Below are positions 63,197 through 64,000 of a stretch of 64,000 bases of DNA, in pieces. A program made the translations under genes and the position numbers. Below the pieces are notes generated by a model. It ran no database searches, had not been told where the DNA came from, and worked only from the letters and a program-made list of their open reading frames with translations. The DNA lies in assembly GCF_039729195.1 (NCBI RefSeq), contig NZ_CP155796.1:3720001-3784000 (forward strand). Direction: 5' to 3'. Each line of letters begins with the position of its first letter. The first letter of the stretch is position 1. Source of the stretch: Mycobacterium sp. DL (GTDB taxonomy: Bacteria; Actinomycetota; Actinomycetes; Mycobacteriales; Mycobacteriaceae).

Positions 63197-63772
63197 GTGA
63201 CGAAGATTCTCGGGTACGCCCGCGTGAGCACCGTGGGCCAAGACCTCGATGCGCAGCTCGTCGCGCTCGCAGGGGCCGGTGTCGGACCGGATCAAGTCTT
63301 CACTGACAAACTCTCGGGAGCGGTGAGCACCGACCGGCCTGGGTTGACGGCAATGCTGCACTACGCCCGTGAAGGTGACACCGTCGTTGTCACTGCGATC
63401 GATCGTCTGGGCCGCTCCGTCGCCGAAGTGACACGCACTATCGCTGAACTCGGTGAGCGTCGAATCTTGTTGCGCGCCTTGCGTGAAGGCGTGGATACGG
63501 GCACTCCGACCGGCCGTGCCGTCGCCGCCATAATGGCAACCCTCGCGGAGCTCGAGCTCGAGCTCGGAAAAGAGCGCCGTGCCGCCTCACGCGAGTCCCG
63601 CCGAGCTCGCAGCTTGCCGGCCACCAAACCCCACAGGCTCAGCGCCGACCGCCAAGAGCAACTGCGTCGTCTCGCTGCGACCGGTGAACCGGTCACCGAG
63701 CTCGCCGCGGCGTTCGGGATCGGCAGGGCGACTGCGTACCGATATCTCGCACGCGGAGATATCGGTACTTAG
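63197..63772 (+). CDS. Serine recombinase (resolvase/invertase family)
   Basis: 191 residues from a GTG at 63197. The catalytic Ser11 lies in GYARVSTVGQDLDAQ; DRLGRSVAEVTRTI and the helix rich in Glu (ATLAELELELGKERR) are the usual core and dimer helix. A C-terminal helix-turn-helix (ELAAAFGIGRATAYRYLARG) binds the crossover site. Size fits Tn3-type resolvases or DNA invertases rather than large phage integrases. Repeated TGTCTC(G/A)TTTC motifs upstream and 1.2 kb to the left are candidate sites. Confidence 0.92.
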   Translation: MTKILGYARVSTVGQDLDAQLVALAGAGVGPDQVFTDKLSGAVSTDRPGLTAMLHYAREGDTVVVTAIDRLGRSVAEVTRTIAELGERRILLRALREGVDTGTPTGRAVAAIMATLAELELELGKERRAASRESRRARSLPATKPHRLSADRQEQLRRLAATGEPVTELAAAFGIGRATAYRYLARGDIGT

Positions 63773-63819
63773 CGTCGGTAGTGGGCAATACGCCCGATCC
63801 GGTGTATATTCGTGAGTGC

Positions 63820-63851
63820 AGACCCCCCCACACCTGTGGATAAGGGGGTCT
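63820..63851. terminator. Bidirectional terminator hairpin
   Basis: Stem AGACCCCC / GGGGGTCT encloses a second stem CCACA / TGTGG. It sits between the convergent recombinase and DUF3800 genes; the stop codon of the latter lies at its right edge. Confidence 0.6.
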
Positions 63852-64000
63852 AGCTGTTTCTGGGGGCAAGTTCCTTCGGCTGCCTGTTCGGATCCCGCTC
63901 AGCCAGGTATTTCTCGTACCAGTCCCAGGCAAACTCATTCCGCGGGTGGCGGTCGGCGGCCGCATACGCGCTCCAAGCGACCAAGTCGGCCATCTGCACA
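63850..64000 (-). CDS. DUF3800-type protein, C-terminal fragment (gene runs off window)
   Basis: The last 50 codons are visible: VQMADLVAWSAYAAADRH, then NEFAWDWYEKYLAERDPNRQ and a short tail before TAG. The QMADLVAW motif near the C-terminus is characteristic of DUF3800 proteins, which resemble RNase H-fold enzymes and are common on mobile elements and near defence genes. The rest lies beyond 64000. Confidence 0.65.
   Translation of the reverse strand, partial: VQMADLVAWSAYAAADRHPRNEFAWDWYEKYLAERDPNRQPKELAPRNS

Overview
The window is high-GC DNA from a mycobacterium, most likely a rapidly growing Mycolicibacterium. From about 3.5 kb to 39.8 kb it keeps the backbone known from the Mycobacterium tuberculosis Rv2388c-Rv2415c neighbourhood: hemW, sirA, cysH, a siroheme-type chelatase, cysA/W/T/subI, GH15 trehalase, LppR-like lipoproteins, lepA, a PemK-like protein, a CBS protein, RNase Z, the transglutaminase / alpha-E / ATP-grasp trio, rpsT, holA, comEC and comEA. 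GTG and TTG starts, leaderless promoters and 4-base ATGA/GTGA gene overlaps are common and fit this assignment.

Layout. 1-2.2 kb: 5' two thirds of an iterative-type polyketide synthase gene with an IdeR-like iron box over its first codons. 2.2-4.7 kb: a SnoaL-like protein, an F420-dependent oxidoreductase and hemW. 4.8-14.8 kb: assimilatory sulfur genes. sirA-cysH-chelatase and the divergent subI-cysT-cysW-cysA operon are each preceded by a short leaderless reading frame ending in clustered cysteines, the signature of cysteine-responsive attenuators. Two CNNM/CorC-type membrane proteins lie between the operons. 14.7-18.6 kb: two tiny membrane proteins, trehalase and two PknH-sensor-like lipoproteins. 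18.97-25.69 kb: a tightly packed six-gene cassette (GntR regulator, AprB-like ferredoxin, sulfonate/nitrate-type binding lipoprotein with an extra C-terminal domain, permease, ATPase, AprA-like flavoprotein fused to HEAT repeats). It lies between LppR-like paralogues and is the best candidate here for an undescribed metabolic system. 25.7-39.8 kb: a third lipoprotein and conserved housekeeping genes. 39.9-44.65 kb: a membrane protein, two acyl-CoA dehydrogenase subunits, an SDR and a DapB-fold dehydrogenase.

At 44654-46040 a complete IS256-family element without a visible target duplication marks an abrupt junction. Everything to its right is plasmid or integrative-element DNA: a truncated gene, a 1959-aa MobF relaxase-helicase, an archaeo-eukaryotic-type primase/replication protein, two related small DNA-binding-like proteins, and a structured small RNA ending in a terminator and lying antisense to the replication-gene leader. 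Then comes an operon of proteins resembling type VII secretion-associated proteins (182, 792, 302 and 125 aa) and a Fic-family protein whose catalytic His is Gln. The right end holds antitoxin-like genes, a MazF-RHH toxin-antitoxin pair, a VOC protein, a serine recombinase flanked by repeated TGTCTC(G/A)TTTC motifs, and the end of a DUF3800 gene.

How the parts fit: the left half combines inorganic sulfur uptake and reduction (CysTWA-SubI, CysH, SirA and its siroheme chelatase) under cysteine-sensing leaders with a separate cassette that probably imports and processes an organic sulfur (or nitrogen) compound. The right half is a mobile replicon joined to the chromosome at, or by, the IS element. 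All functions were read from sequence alone; no database search was run.
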